From assembly GCA_033283335.1 (NCBI GenBank), contig JAWMQP010000001.1, forward strand, positions 62,001-126,000: 64,000 bases of DNA. Reading direction: 5' to 3'. The notes under the pieces are model-generated. The model did no database searches. It saw only the letters and a list, made by a program, of their open reading frames with translations, and was not told the origin of the DNA. Made by a program: the position numbers and the translations under genes. The stretch comes from Pseudomaricurvus sp033283335. GTDB taxonomy: Bacteria; Pseudomonadota; Gammaproteobacteria; Pseudomonadales; Cellvibrionaceae. Below, piece by piece: positions 26,878 through 34,056 of this stretch (position 1 is the first letter of the stretch; every line of letters begins with the position of its first letter).

Positions 26878-26954
26878 GCCCATATGCCAACGTAGACTAT
26901 TAATCGTAACTTAGAACAACAAATCAAAGGCCTCGGGCCAAGCTGGAATCTTGT

Positions 26955-28826
26955 ATGTTAAATCGCTACCCCCTTTGGAAGTATTTGCTGGTTCTGTTTT
27001 TAGCCGTTTTGGGCTTTATCTATGCAGCGCCCAACCTGTATGCACCGGATCCTGCCGTACAGCTGTCCGGCAGCTCAGGCGCCACGGTGATTGATGAACG
27101 CACTTTGTCTTTGGCCACCAAAGCCCTGGATGAGGCGGGTATTGCCTATTTTGGTGAGCAGGCCACAGGCAAGAGTGCACTGCTGCGCCTGAAAGGTGTT
27201 GAGGATCAGCTGCTGGCAAAGAAGGTGATCCAGCAAAAGCTGGGGTATGACTATGTGGTGGCGTTGAACCTGGCACCGACCACTCCGCAATGGCTGCGCA
27301 GTTTCGGCGCTGAACCCATGAAGCTCGGACTGGATCTGGCCGGGGGGGTGCACTTCTTGCTGGAAGTCGATACCAAGACGGCCGTGGCCAAACGGCTGGA
27401 ATCAACGGTCGATGAGATGAAAGCAAGCCTGCGCAAAGCCAAATTGCGTTATCAGTCGGTGAGACTGGATGAAGACAATGTCGTTACCGCCGCCTTCCGC
27501 GATGCTGAGCTTCGGGACCAGGCAGAAGACGAGCTACGCTCTGAATTTCCGCAATTGCAGCGTGAGTCCATCGATGAAGACGGCCGCTTCCTAATCAAAC
27601 TGCAGATGTCAGAGCAGGCGATCGCTGAGATTGAAGACTACGCTGTGGCACAGAACCTGACCACACTGCGCAATCGGGTGAATGAGTTGGGGGTGTCTGA
27701 GCCCATTGTGCAGCGCCAGGGTCGAAATCGGGTGGTGGTAGAGCTGCCAGGTGTGCAGGACACCGCTGAGGCCAAGCGTATCATTGGTAAAACCGCCAAT
27801 CTGGAGTTTCGCCTGGAGGCCAAGGCCAGTGAGCTGGTGACCCGCAAGGAGGCGTTCAGCTTCCGCAGTGAACTGGATCAGCGCCGCTGGGGGGACGCCT
27901 TTCTGGAGAAGAGCCTGATCATCTCCGGTGACCATGTGGCCAATGCCCAGTCGAGTTTTGACAGTCAAACCAGCCAACCACAAGTAAACATCACCCTCGA
28001 CAGTGCCGGTGGTACCAAGATGCACCGCGCGACGCGTAACAATGTGGGGCGTCGCATGGGGGTGTTGTTTATCGAGTACAAAACCCAGATGGATTATGTG
28101 GTGGATGAGAGTGGCGAGCAGAAGGCCATCCCCACCCAGATAGTGGAAAAGAAAATCATCAGTCTGGCCACCATTCAGAGCGCACTGGGGGTGCAGTTCC
28201 GCATCACCGGACTGGATAATGTTGCTGAGGCTTCCGAGCTGGCATTGCTGTTGCGCGCCGGTGCGCTGGCAGCACCTATGTACTTTGTGGAGGAGCGCAC
28301 CATTGGTCCTTCGCTGGGGGCGGAAAACATTGAAGTAGGTATCAAGTCCGTGCAGATTGGTCTGGGGCTGGTGCTGATCTTTATGCTGCTGTATTACAAG
28401 ATGTTCGGTCTGGCAGCGAATATTGCCCTGACCATCAACCTTGTCTTGCTGGTGGCCTGTATGTCGATTCTGGGAGCGACACTGACCTTGCCGGGGATTG
28501 CCGGTATCGTCCTGACCGTGGGTATGGCGGTAGACGCCAACGTGCTGATTTTCTCCCGTATTCGGGAGGAGCTGGCTAACGGTTTGCCGCCTCAGTCGGC
28601 CATTAACTCGGGCTATGATCGAGCCTTTACTACCATCCTGGACGCCAACATCACCACCTTGATTGTGGCGGTCATTCTTTATGCGATCGGTTCCGGCCCG
28701 GTGCAGGGTTTTGCTGTAACCCTGTCTATCGGCATCCTGACCTCCATGTTCACGGCGATTATGGGCACTCGCGCTATCGTGAACTTGATGTATGGCGGTC
28801 GCCGTGTCGAGAAACTGTGGATTTAA
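26955..28826 (+). CDS. secD: Protein translocase accessory subunit SecD
   Basis: A 623-residue RND-type membrane protein. One N-terminal membrane helix (about 8-25) precedes the large periplasmic domain. That domain contains GLDLAGGVHFLLEVD (about 124-138) and the P1-head region with NRVNELGVSEPIVQRQGRNR and VVELPGVQD. Five membrane helices follow from about residue 455, with TLPGIAGIVLTVGMAVDANVLIF. SecD works with SecF to use the proton gradient to pull secreted proteins across the inner membrane. The usual yajC between tgt and secD is missing. Confidence 0.96.
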   Translation: MLNRYPLWKYLLVLFLAVLGFIYAAPNLYAPDPAVQLSGSSGATVIDERTLSLATKALDEAGIAYFGEQATGKSALLRLKGVEDQLLAKKVIQQKLGYDYVVALNLAPTTPQWLRSFGAEPMKLGLDLAGGVHFLLEVDTKTAVAKRLESTVDEMKASLRKAKLRYQSVRLDEDNVVTAAFRDAELRDQAEDELRSEFPQLQRESIDEDGRFLIKLQMSEQAIAEIEDYAVAQNLTTLRNRVNELGVSEPIVQRQGRNRVVVELPGVQDTAEAKRIIGKTANLEFRLEAKASELVTRKEAFSFRSELDQRRWGDAFLEKSLIISGDHVANAQSSFDSQTSQPQVNITLDSAGGTKMHRATRNNVGRRMGVLFIEYKTQMDYVVDESGEQKAIPTQIVEKKIISLATIQSALGVQFRITGLDNVAEASELALLLRAGALAAPMYFVEERTIGPSLGAENIEVGIKSVQIGLGLVLIFMLLYYKMFGLAANIALTINLVLLVACMSILGATLTLPGIAGIVLTVGMAVDANVLIFSRIREELANGLPPQSAINSGYDRAFTTILDANITTLIVAVILYAIGSGPVQGFAVTLSIGILTSMFTAIMGTRAIVNLMYGGRRVEKLWI

Positions 28827-28854
28827 CCGCGAACTGAAGAACGGATAACAGAAT

Positions 28855-29778
28855 ATGTCACAAATTGAGAAAGTCATTAATTTCATGGGGCAGCGCAAGT
28901 TAGCGGCCGCCTTTTCAATTTTGCTGTTGATCGCCTCCATTGCTTCGCTGACGGTCAATGGTCTGGAGTTTGGTTTGGACTTCACTGGCGGCACCCAGAT
29001 TGAAGTGGGCTACGAGCAGCCGGCAAACCTCAATCAGGTGCGCCAGCAGCTTAAAACGGCCGGCTTCGAGGATGCCGTGGTGGTGTACTTCGGCGCTGAA
29101 ACGGACGTCCTGATCCGTATGCAGCGTGGATTCGAGCCTGGTCTTGGGGATGAGGTTCTGGCTGCGTTGAATGCCGGAGAGGAGGCGTCGGTGTCCCTGC
29201 GACGGGTGGAGTTTGTTGGTCCCCAGGTCGGTGAAGAGCTGCGTGATGAGGGCGGCATCGGTATGTTGTTTGCCTTGGCTGTGGTCATGATCTACGTTGC
29301 CATGCGCTTCCAGTTCAAGTTCTCGGTAGGGGCCGTGGCGGCTCTGATTCACGACGTTATTATCGTGTTGGGCTGTTTTTCGCTGTTCCATCTGCCCTTT
29401 GACTTGACAGTGTTGGCGGCGGTGCTGGCGGTCATCGGATACTCCTTGAATGACACCATTGTGGTGTCGGATCGAATCCGTGAGAACTTCCGCAAGCTGC
29501 GGGGTATGACTTCTGAGGAGGTTGTGAATGTCTCTCTCACTCAAACGTTGGGGCGGACTTTGATTACCTCCTTAACGACCATTCTGGTGTTGGTGGCCCT
29601 GTTCTACTTCGGTGGAGAAATGATTCACGGGTTCGCCACTGCGCTTCTCATCGGTGTGGTTGTAGGTACCTACTCGTCGATCTACGTGGCCAGCAATGTG
29701 CTGTTGTCGATGGATATCAGCAAGGAAGACTTAATGCCCGCAGTGAAAGAGGGCGAAGAATTCGACGAAGTGCCCTGA
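28855..29778 (+). CDS. secF: Protein translocase accessory subunit SecF
   Basis: A 307-residue partner of SecD, at the usual length. It has an N-terminal helix (about 13-35), the LEFGLDFTGGTQIEV motif, a small periplasmic domain with VEFVGPQVGEEL, and five C-terminal membrane helices with VIGYSLNDTIVVSDRIREN (about 195-213). It starts 28 nt after secD and should be co-transcribed. The stop codon falls inside a 16-bp tandem repeat and a perfect palindrome lies about 90 nt downstream. Confidence 0.96.
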   Translation: MSQIEKVINFMGQRKLAAAFSILLLIASIASLTVNGLEFGLDFTGGTQIEVGYEQPANLNQVRQQLKTAGFEDAVVVYFGAETDVLIRMQRGFEPGLGDEVLAALNAGEEASVSLRRVEFVGPQVGEELRDEGGIGMLFALAVVMIYVAMRFQFKFSVGAVAALIHDVIIVLGCFSLFHLPFDLTVLAAVLAVIGYSLNDTIVVSDRIRENFRKLRGMTSEEVVNVSLTQTLGRTLITSLTTILVLVALFYFGGEMIHGFATALLIGVVVGTYSSIYVASNVLLSMDISKEDLMPAVKEGEEFDEVP

Positions 29779-29814
29779 TTAGGTAGTACCCTGATTAGGT
29801 AGTGCCCTGATTGA
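29773..29814. repeat. 16-bp tandem repeat containing the secF stop codon
   Basis: CCCTGATTAGGTAGTA at 29773-29788 is followed by a one-base variant at 29789-29804 and a partial third copy from 29805. The first copy carries the TGA stop of secF, the same arrangement seen at the end of the LysR-type gene at 13992. Confidence 0.85.
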
Positions 29815-29865
29815 GCAGCACGATTGAGTTGTGTTGCCAGGGCAGGGCAGTCCGACTGACAATCT

Positions 29866-29897
29866 GCGGGATTATGGCCAGCTGGCCATAATCCCGC
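29866..29897 (+). terminator. 32-bp perfect palindrome after secF
   Basis: GCGGGATTATGGCCAG is followed directly by its exact reverse complement. It lies about 90 nt after the secF stop and is followed by a moderately T-rich stretch (CTCCTATGCTTTCCTTT). It is best read as the secDF transcript-end hairpin. With no unpaired loop bases, it could also be a cruciform or protein-binding site. Confidence 0.55.
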
Positions 29898-30184
29898 TGC
29901 TCCTATGCTTTCCTTTCAAATACGCTCGCTGTATCTGTTCTGGCTATTCTCCCTAGCCTCTAGCCCCATAGCCAAATTTTTCTAGTTAAAAGTTCTAGCT
30001 AAACAACCGCTCAAAATAGCATTAAAACCTCTCATCCCGGAGTCTGTGCCCCAAATTGGGCGCACAAATAATCTGGTGCGAAACTGACACCCGATAGTTC
30101 TGCCATGCCGCCTCCAGTGCCAGCCAAACATACAATTGCTCACGCCTCATAAGGTTTTGCACTGAGACCAGGGGATTTACGCGT

Positions 30185-30201
30185 TGCATCACGGTGGTGC
30201 G
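30185..30201. promoter_or_regulatory. NtrC-like enhancer dyad upstream of the sigma-54 promoter
   Basis: TGCATCACGGTGGTGCG fits the NtrC pattern TGCAyC-N5-GGTGCr at 10 of the 12 half-site bases of TGCACC-N5-GGTGCA. It lies about 115-130 bp upstream of the expected start site, the normal distance for sigma-54 enhancers. A further TGGTGCG half-site is at 30236-30242. The consensus is quoted from memory; this is a candidate only. Confidence 0.4.
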
Positions 30202-30290
30202 TTTGCGCGCCCTTACTTGGGGCCTGTGTCCGAAATGGTGCGTTTGACGCATTTTGAGTCCCTGCAGGCCGCGAAAACCGGCTGTGTTTT

Positions 30291-30307
30291 TTGGCACGCT
30301 GCTTGCT
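30291..30307 (+). promoter_or_regulatory. Sigma-54 (RpoN) promoter
   Basis: TTGGCACGCTGCTTGCT matches the RpoN consensus YTGGCACG-N4-TTGCW at every fixed position, with GG (30293-30294) and GC (30305-30306) separated by ten bases. The predicted start is near 30318, about 105 nt before the thioesterase ATG. The rest of 29898-30290 holds several GGTGCG motifs but no gene that I can support. Confidence 0.85.
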
Positions 30308-30423
30308 AAATAGTAAATATATAAAAACAACGTTTCACCGAGAGCAAATCTCGACCTGGTTGAGATGGATAAAGTGGGAGTGAGAACCCCGACCTATTTG
30401 CATGAAGTATTTGGAGAAATGTT

Positions 30424-30804
30424 ATGAAGTTTTACTCGAGACGTATTATTAAGCCGACGGATTTGAACCCGTCCAACGTCTTGTTTGGGGGTGCCTTGCT
30501 GAGTTGGATTGATGAGGAGGCTGCAATTTTCGCGGCTTGTCAGATGAAAACCCAGCGCCTGGTAACCAAATTTATATCGGAAATTAATTTCACCAGTTCT
30601 GCCAGAAGTGGTGATGTGATCGAGTTTGGGCTCAAGGTTGCAGATGTTGGTACGACTTCTCTGACTGTTGCCTGTGTTGTCCGAAATAAGGCAACCCAGG
30701 AGTCCATTATCGAAATTGAAAAGATGGTTTTTGTGGCAATGGGTGAGGATGGTAAACCTGTCCCGCACGGTGCCAGCTCCGGCGAGGCAAGTGTTGCCGC
30801 TTGA
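30424..30804 (+). CDS. Acyl-CoA thioesterase, hotdog fold (YciA-like)
   Basis: A 126-residue single hotdog domain. The motif PSNVLFGGALLSWIDEEAAIFAA (about 16-38) matches the YciA/BFIT pattern (N-x-x-G-x-x-FGG-x-LLxWxDE) with the catalytic Asp/Glu, and INFTSSARSGDVIEFGLKV is the following strand pair. Family members hydrolyse acyl-CoA thioesters in the cytoplasm. GGAGAAATGTT precedes the ATG. The gene lies under a consensus sigma-54 promoter, unusual for this family, and is followed by the terminator repeat array. It may be the protein-coding lead of that transcript. Confidence 0.87.
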   Translation: MKFYSRRIIKPTDLNPSNVLFGGALLSWIDEEAAIFAACQMKTQRLVTKFISEINFTSSARSGDVIEFGLKVADVGTTSLTVACVVRNKATQESIIEIEKMVFVAMGEDGKPVPHGASSGEASVAA

Positions 30805-30947
30805 GTTAAGACAAACTGATAGATTCTCTGAGCTTAGCCCTGTGGCGGTCCCGGATAAGGACAAATTCAGGGCACTTTTTAAAGTATCCACCGCAATGGA
30901 TCAGTACTGTAGATGCCGAGTGGCTTTGCAGTAAACCGTCTCTCTCT

Positions 30948-30981
30948 GAGCTTGTTGCCCTGCCAAGCAGGGCTCTTTTTT
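30948..30981 (+). terminator. Array terminator, copy 1
   Basis: Stem GCCCTGC / GCAGGGC (30957-30963, 30967-30973), loop CAA, then six T. All pairs are Watson-Crick. Confidence 0.85.
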
Positions 30982-31047
30982 CAAACTGCGGGTATTTTAA
31001 AAAGTGACGTTCAGACCAAGTCTGAACGTGCGCAACCGACTCTCTCT

Positions 31048-31081
31048 GAGCTTGTTGCCCTGCCAAGCGGGGCTCTTTTTT
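31048..31081 (+). terminator. Array terminator, copy 2
   Basis: Stem 31057-31063 / 31067-31073 with one G-U pair (GCGGGGC on the 3' side), loop CAA, six T. A spacer hairpin ACGTTCAGAC-CAA-GTCTGAACGT (31007-31029) precedes it. Confidence 0.85.
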
Positions 31082-31186
31082 CAAGCCAGACTGCCAGAAT
31101 TAGGCGTGTGAACGAAAGTAGGCATGTGAACGAATTTGGGTGCTCATTCTGTGATTGACAGGTTGGCGCTCTTGACGACTCTCTCT

Positions 31187-31220
31187 GAGCTTGTTGCCCT
31201 GCCAAGCGGGGCTCTTTTTT
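31187..31220 (+). terminator. Array terminator, copy 3
   Basis: Stem 31196-31202 / 31206-31212 with one G-U pair, loop CAA, six T. Its spacer carries the 18-bp internal duplication. Confidence 0.85.
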
Positions 31221-31307
31221 CAAGCCAGACTGCCTGACGTAGGCATATGAACGAATTTGGGCGCTCTTACTGCGGTTGGCAGGTTGACGCTCTTAACGAC
31301 TCTCTCT

Positions 31308-31343
31308 GAGCTTGTTGCCCTGCCAAGCGGGGCTCTTTTTTTT
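31308..31343 (+). terminator. Array terminator, copy 4
   Basis: Stem 31317-31323 / 31327-31333 with one G-U pair, loop CAA, then eight T, the longest run in the array. Confidence 0.85.
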
Positions 31344-31430
31344 CAAGCCAGACTGCCAGAATTTGGCATGTGAACGAATTTGAGCGCTCTTTCTGCGATT
31401 GGCAGGCTGGCGCACTTAACGACTCTCTCT

Positions 31431-31464
31431 GAGCTTGTTGCCCTGCCAAGCAGGGCTATTTTTT
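31431..31464 (+). terminator. Array terminator, copy 5
   Basis: Stem 31440-31446 / 31450-31456, all Watson-Crick, loop CAA. The tail reads TATTTTTT, a C-to-A change from the other copies. Confidence 0.82.
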
Positions 31465-31557
31465 CAAGCCAGTTTGCCGACAAACGGCAACTTATCGAAT
31501 CTGGGTTGTGCTCACTACCATTTGAGGAGGAGTGCGAAGCCCTGAATGACTCTCTCT

Positions 31558-31598
31558 GAGCTTGTTGCCCTGCTATGCAGGGCTCTTTTCTCTTTTTT
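31558..31598 (+). terminator. Array terminator, copy 6
   Basis: Stem 31567-31573 / 31577-31583 is intact while the loop is TAT instead of CAA, so the pairing is kept as the loop drifts. A longer interrupted T-run follows. Confidence 0.82.
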
Positions 31599-31616
31599 CC
31601 AACTGACAGTTTCTCC

Positions 31617-31650
31617 GAGCTTATGGCCCTAAAGACAGGGCCAATTTTTT
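31617..31650 (+). terminator. Diverged final terminator of the array
   Basis: GAGCTTATGGCCCT-AAAGAC-AGGGCC then six T (31645-31650). The stem sequence differs from copies 1-6, but the layout (TTCTCCGAGCTT lead, GC-rich stem, T-run) is the same. It ends 9 nt before the convergent suhB stop. Confidence 0.85.
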
Positions 31651-31658
31651 AGTGCTCG

Positions 31659-32459
31659 TCAGATGTTGGTCATGTGTTTGCCAACAACCTGCAGCAGCGG
31701 TTTAAAGACTTTGGGTGGGGCGCAGACTATATTGCCGCTATCCATTGAGCTGTTTCCCCCTTTGAAGTCACTGACCAGTCCGCCGGCTTCTTTCACCAGC
31801 AGGATGCCGGCTGCGATATCCCAGGCTTTCAGGTTCATCTCCCAAAATCCGTCAAAACGTCCCGCAGCCACATAAGCCAGATCCAGGGAGGCAGCACCAG
31901 GGCGTCGAATGCCAGCAGTCTGGCCCGCGATTTCCTGCAGGGCGGCCAGGTACGGCGTTATGTTTTCCAAGGCGTAACCGTTAAAAGGGATGCCGGTACC
32001 TATCAATGCGCCTTTCAGGCCCTGGCGTTGGGAGACGCGAATACGGCGACCGTTCAGGGCAGCGCCCTTGCCGCGACTGGCGGTGAATTCTTCACGGGTT
32101 ATGGGGTTTAGAACCACGGCGTGCTCAATCTGGCCCTTGTACAGGCAGGCGATGGAGATGGCAAAGTGGGGGATGCCGTGGATGAAATTGGTGGTGCCAT
32201 CGAGCGGGTCAATAATCCACTCGTAATCGCTGTCCTTGCCGGCACTGTGGCCTGTTTCTTCGCCCCAGATGGTGTGATCGGGGTAGGCTTTGCGGAGATG
32301 GTAGATGATTTCCTTTTCGGAAGCCTTGTCGATATCCGTTACAAAATCGTTGCGACCCTTCTCTTCAAAGGCAACAACGTCGACACGTTCCAGGGCGCGC
32401 TCAATCAGCTCGCCAGCCTTGCGCGCCGCGCGCAGGGCAATATTCAGCATGGGTTCCAT
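31659..32459 (-). CDS. suhB: Inositol-1-monophosphatase SuhB
   Basis: A 266-residue enzyme from the ATG at 32459 (E. coli SuhB has 267); the longer frame to 32483 adds MLSYGWCP without support. It begins MEPMLNIALRAARKAGELI. Metal-site motifs are EETGH (with ETG), DPLDGTTNFIHG and the C-terminal WDIAAGILLVKEAGG. SuhB dephosphorylates inositol-1-phosphate and in E. coli also joins rRNA antitermination complexes. It is convergent with the repeat array and divergent from trmJ. Confidence 0.95.
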   Translation of the reverse strand: MEPMLNIALRAARKAGELIERALERVDVVAFEEKGRNDFVTDIDKASEKEIIYHLRKAYPDHTIWGEETGHSAGKDSDYEWIIDPLDGTTNFIHGIPHFAISIACLYKGQIEHAVVLNPITREEFTASRGKGAALNGRRIRVSQRQGLKGALIGTGIPFNGYALENITPYLAALQEIAGQTAGIRRPGAASLDLAYVAAGRFDGFWEMNLKAWDIAAGILLVKEAGGLVSDFKGGNSSMDSGNIVCAPPKVFKPLLQVVGKHMTNI

Positions 32460-32681
32460 AGGGCACCAACCGTAAGACAGCAATAAATGTATAAAGAACT
32501 GGCGCTGCGAGTCCGCAACGCCTCAATATGCGGGGGCGGGAGTATAGCAGCCTTGGGGGTCGTATCTCCACTCTTTTGCTCATTGCTCGGTGTTTTGCTC
32601 ACTACTAGGATAGAAGCCAATTTGATACACTGCGCGGCTTTTACGATTACTGTCCATTTGCCATTCTCATAGAGCTACACC

Positions 32682-33461
32682 ATGTCTGACTCCCTGCTGC
32701 AAAAAATCCGCATTGTGCTGGTCAACACCAGTCATCCTGGCAACATTGGCGGCGCTGCCCGCGCCATGAAGAATATGGGGTTGTCCCAGTTGTATCTGGT
32801 GGCGCCCAAGGAATATCCGGCGGACAAGGCGGTTTGGCGAGCAGCTGGGGCACTGGATGTGCTCGATGGCGCCATTGTGGTGGACTCGCTGGAGGATGCC
32901 ATCGGTGATTGTGGGCTGGTGGTTGGCACCAGTGCCCGTGAACGGCGCATTCCCTGGCCTCTGGTGACGCCGCGCGAGTGCGGTGAGCGTGCCATCGCCG
33001 AGACCCGGCATCACGACGTGGCGATTGTGTTTGGTCGGGAGGATCGTGGCCTCACCAACGAAGAACTGCACAAGTGCAACTATCACGTCCACATTCCTGC
33101 CAATCCAGACTACAGTGCCCTGAACCTGGCCACGGCGGTGCAGGTATTGTGCTACGAAATGCGAATGGCATGGCTGACAGCCAAAGAAGGTAAATTGCCG
33201 CATTTTGACGACTGGGATCAGCCCCCGGCCGACAATCAGGCGCTTGAACTCTACTATCAGCACCTGCAGGAAACCCTGGAAAAGCTGGGATTCCTGGAGC
33301 CTGGCAACCCGCGCCAGACCATGACGCGCCTGCGTCGTCTGTACAACCGCATCCGTCTCGACAAAATGGAGCTGAGCATCCTTCGCGGCGTGCTAACTTC
33401 AGTTCAAAACTACATCTTTCATACGGATAAGAAGATAAAAAGCCTGTCTGAGGAGAAATAG
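32682..33461 (+). CDS. trmJ: tRNA (cytidine/uridine-2'-O)-methyltransferase TrmJ
   Basis: A 259-residue SPOUT methyltransferase. The N-terminal motif IRIVLVNTSHPGNIGGAARAMKNMGL contains the catalytic Arg, and the knot region has IVFGREDRGLTNEEL and IPANPDYSALNLATAVQVLCYE. A helical C-terminal extension (about 165-259) fits TrmJ rather than the shorter TrmL. It methylates the 2'-OH of nucleotide 32 in tRNAs. It sits between suhB and iscR, a common gammaproteobacterial order. A small CCCAAT-ATC-ATTGGG hairpin at about 33474-33488 may end the transcript. Confidence 0.94.
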   Translation: MSDSLLQKIRIVLVNTSHPGNIGGAARAMKNMGLSQLYLVAPKEYPADKAVWRAAGALDVLDGAIVVDSLEDAIGDCGLVVGTSARERRIPWPLVTPRECGERAIAETRHHDVAIVFGREDRGLTNEELHKCNYHVHIPANPDYSALNLATAVQVLCYEMRMAWLTAKEGKLPHFDDWDQPPADNQALELYYQHLQETLEKLGFLEPGNPRQTMTRLRRLYNRIRLDKMELSILRGVLTSVQNYIFHTDKKIKSLSEEK

Positions 33462-33520
33462 CGGGATATATCACCCAATATCATTGGGCTGCTAAATACC
33501 AGACTAAATTACTAGGTTAT

Positions 33521-33553
33521 ATACTTGACCAAAGTGGTTGGTTTTACCATAAT
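33521..33553 (+). promoter_or_regulatory. iscR promoter with a type 1 IscR-like site
   Basis: A -35 box TTGACC (33525-33530) and -10 box CATAAT (33548-33553) are separated by 17 bp. The 25-mer at 33521-33545 matches the type 1 IscR consensus (as I recall it) at about 19 positions and covers the -35 box. This suggests holo-IscR autorepression of the whole iscR-suf operon. Confidence 0.65.
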
Positions 33554-33585
33554 TCGCGCCCTGATAAACTCTGCAGGATAGGTCT

Positions 33586-34056
33586 ATGCGCCTCACAACC
33601 AAAGGTCGATACGCTGTAACCGCGATGTTGGACTTGGCCCTCAATGCCGAGAGGGGGCCTATCAGCCTGGCGGACATCTCCAAGCGGCAGGAAATTTCCC
33701 TGTCCTATCTGGAGCAGTTGTTTTCCAAGTTGCGCCAGCAGACTCTGGTCACCAGTGTGCGGGGGCCAGGTGGTGGCTATAAGCTGAGCCGCTCCAGTGA
33801 AGAAATCTCTGTGGCGCAGATTATCGATGCGGTGAATGAGTCTATTGATGCCACCAGTTGTGGTGGTTCAGGCACGTGTCAGCATGGCCAGGTGTGCCTG
33901 ACGCACTACCTTTGGTGCGATCTCAGTGACCAGATACACGCGTTTCTCAGTGGCATTAGCCTCGCCAGTTTGGTTGCGCGTCAGGAGGTGCGTGATGTCT
34001 CTGAGCGACAAAACCTGGATCAGCATCTGGAATTAATTGAGGCAGGCTCTGCATGA
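33586..34056 (+). CDS. iscR: Iron-sulfur cluster regulator IscR (Rrf2 family)
   Basis: A 156-residue Rrf2 regulator. The winged helix occupies about 1-75 (MRLTTKGRYAVTAMLDLAL, then ISLSYLEQLFSKLRQ and RGPGGGYKLSR). The [2Fe-2S] ligands Cys92, Cys98, Cys104 and His107 keep exactly the E. coli positions. It senses cluster status and represses the operon when loaded. The stop overlaps the next gene start (ATGA). It controls a SUF operon here instead of the usual iscSUA-hscBA-fdx set. Confidence 0.96.
   Translation: MRLTTKGRYAVTAMLDLALNAERGPISLADISKRQEISLSYLEQLFSKLRQQTLVTSVRGPGGGYKLSRSSEEISVAQIIDAVNESIDATSCGGSGTCQHGQVCLTHYLWCDLSDQIHAFLSGISLASLVARQEVRDVSERQNLDQHLELIEAGSA

Larger units (their letters stand above)
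30823..31650 (+). repeat. Tandem array of six terminator-bearing units plus two diverged copies; candidate multicopy sRNA locus
   Basis: The shared block is CTCTCTCTGAGCTTGTTGCC followed by CTGC-CAA-GCRGGGCTC and a T-run. GAGC anchors of the six full copies are at 30948, 31048, 31187, 31308, 31431 and 31558; diverged copies are at 30830 and 31617. Spacings are 118, 100, 139, 121, 123, 127 and 59. Spacers of copies 3-5 share CAAGCCAGACTGCC, a GTGAACGAA-like segment and CTCTTRACGACTCTC. The 18 extra bases of copy 3 are an internal duplication (31101-31118 / 31119-31136). Spacer hairpins occur at 31007-31029, 31231-31245, 31354-31368 and 31474-31490. No ribosome-binding site or plausible coding frame was seen. 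Function is unknown. Confidence 0.8.

Noticed and set aside
30022..30330. A 102-codon open frame on the minus strand upstream of the thioesterase gene
   Set aside because: No ribosome-binding site, no recognisable domain, and it runs through the sigma-54 promoter and its upstream motifs.
30806..31449. Several short minus-strand frames sharing KKEPRLAGQQAQRES-like text
   Set aside because: They are reverse translations of the repeated terminator block. The text recurs only because the DNA repeats, and no start signals precede them.
30823..31650. CRISPR array
   Set aside because: The intervals are 60-105 bp, vary in length and are themselves homologous, the repeat ends in a T-run, and no cas gene is near.
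30823..31650. Integron cassette array with attC sites
   Set aside because: No paired RYYYAAC/GTTRRRY boxes, no cassette frames and no integrase.
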